A DNA stretch of 64,000 bases from an uncultured Bacteroidota bacterium (GTDB taxonomy: Bacteria > Bacteroidota > Bacteroidia > Flavobacteriales > Flavobacteriaceae), in the NCBI GenBank assembly GCA_902613595.1, contig CACMHY010000001.1:744001-808000 (forward strand), written 5' to 3'. Made by a program: the position numbers and the translations under genes. The notes beneath the pieces are model-generated. The model made no database searches. It was given only the letters and a program-made list of their open reading frames with translations, and was not told where the DNA came from. Shown one piece after another: positions 63,380-64,000 of this stretch; the stretch's first letter is position 1, and each line of letters begins with the position of its first letter.

Positions 63380-63972
63380 TGGATGTATCCAAATATAGCA
63401 ATTAGCGTGAAAACAAAGTATTGAATACTTGTAATTGCTAAGCCTTTATATAAATATAATGGGATAGAAATAAGATCCCCAATTATCCATAAAACCCAAT
63501 GCTCCAATTTTCTATTAGCCATAAACCACATTGCAACAAAAAAGGTTGCCGTCGTAAAGGTATCAATGGGAGCAGTCCATTCAGTCCACTTGCCAAATAA
63601 ATAGTAAATGAGAGAAACAAAAATAATTGAACATGTAAAAAGTAATATTCCTAATTTAATTTCCATTCTGTTAATTTTTAAAATAGGATTTAAAATTTGT
63701 CCATCTTTTTTCTTACTCCAAAAATACCATCCATAAATACTCACAATGAAAAAATAAGCATTAATAAGCATGTCGCCTAAAAGCCCTGCTTTAAATAATA
63801 AATACACAAAAATTGAAGTAGAAAGCATTCCTGTCGGGTATACAAGAACCTTATCTTTTTTGGCAAACCAAACACTAGTTAAACCCAAAGTCACAGCAAA
63901 GATTTCTAGAATGACTTCCAAGATGTCCAAATCTTGATAAGGGCTAATTAAATATTCAAAAATCTGGTTCAT
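63340..63972 (-). CDS. PnuC-family vitamin transporter (PnuC or PnuT)
   Basis: A 210-residue membrane protein with about seven predicted helices. PnuC-family features are the aromatic SIYGWYFWSKK block and the helix ending VFTLIAIFGYIQWLK. PnuC carries nicotinamide riboside; PnuT homologues carry thiamine and are often TPP-regulated in Bacteroidota. Uptake is facilitated and trapped by a kinase, here encoded next door. The frame can start at a GTG (63987), but I take the ATG at 63972. Ligand choice cannot be settled from sequence. No aptamer is visible in the 28 bases upstream before the window ends. Confidence 0.85.
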   Translation of the reverse strand: MNQIFEYLISPYQDLDILEVILEIFAVTLGLTSVWFAKKDKVLVYPTGMLSTSIFVYLLFKAGLLGDMLINAYFFIVSIYGWYFWSKKKDGQILNPILKINRMEIKLGILLFTCSIIFVSLIYYLFGKWTEWTAPIDTFTTATFFVAMWFMANRKLEHWVLWIIGDLISIPLYLYKGLAITSIQYFVFTLIAIFGYIQWLKIYYKKKQIV

Positions 63973-64000
63973 ATTGGCTCCGATCACCTTTCATCATTTT

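Noticed and set aside
1-64000. CRISPR arrays, insertion sequences, integrases, tRNA and rRNA genes
   Set aside because: I searched the spacers and repeats and found none; all spacers are short and no regularly spaced repeats are present.

Overview
The window reads as an AT-rich, very compact chromosome segment of a Bacteroidota member, most likely a marine Flavobacteriaceae. The evidence is a Bat aerotolerance operon, a sufABCDSE operon followed by a DUF59 protein and a DUF2480 protein, lycopene cyclase next to a short-chain prenyl diphosphate synthase, azurin, TonB-dependent uptake, and several upstream sequences with the Bacteroidota promoter element TAnnTTTG. I see no Shine-Dalgarno-driven starts, IS elements, prophage genes, CRISPR arrays, tRNA or rRNA genes. 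Genes are densely packed with many 1-40 bp overlaps. No gene-free stretch reaches 300 bases; the longest are about 100-160 bases.

Layout. 1-7911 (minus): moxR, a DUF58 protein, a BatD-like two-domain protein, batA, batB, batC and batD; batD runs off the left edge. 8062-9690 (plus): an aldo/keto reductase and a short-chain dehydrogenase. 9687-12815 (minus): hflX, lpxH and a Cys/Met-metabolism PLP enzyme. 12909-14160 (plus): an ArsC/Spx-like protein and an EamA permease. 14177-15188: a hotdog thioesterase and an azurin lipoprotein. 15193-22715: a divergent carbohydrate cluster. Its minus arm is a GMC flavoprotein with a Tat-type small subunit. Its plus arm is a TIM-barrel lipoprotein, a NupG-like permease, a Gfo/Idh/MocA oxidoreductase, a second TIM-barrel protein and a DUF1080 protein, together suggesting 3-keto-sugar chemistry. 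22726-24759 (plus): yicC, gmk, nadD. 24760-32435 (minus): the SUF operon with DUF59, DUF2480 and a glycosyltransferase downstream. 32535-35124 (minus): two surface-type repeat proteins. 35196-39277: thiL, a ZIP transporter, crtY and a polyprenyl synthase. 39361-45934 (plus): a TetR-controlled RND efflux operon. 45998-55132: aspS, a small membrane protein, a cold-shock protein, tadA (minus), polA, rplM-rpsI, rpsB-tsf and tag. 55121-58931: a DUF3127 protein, an orphan histidine kinase, a HIT protein, greA, a Rieske-like lipoprotein and a beta-barrel protein. 58928-63972 (minus): a PnuC-type permease, a NadR-like kinase, DUF4301, a TPP riboswitch and the TonB receptor it controls.

How genes may work together. 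The right-hand module plus thiL suggests thiamine (or precursor) salvage: a TPP-controlled outer-membrane receptor, an inner-membrane PnuC/PnuT-type carrier, a small-molecule kinase, and ThiL for the last phosphorylation to TPP. The 15-23 kb cluster suggests periplasmic C3 oxidation of a glycoside, then import, elimination/hydration and reduction. The least explained signals are a structured rpsB leader with competing hairpins, a start-codon hairpin behind the TPP aptamer, a terminator-like hairpin in the greA leader, an Rieske-like lipoprotein with altered ligands, and paired GTGATCA sites bracketing the GMC promoter.
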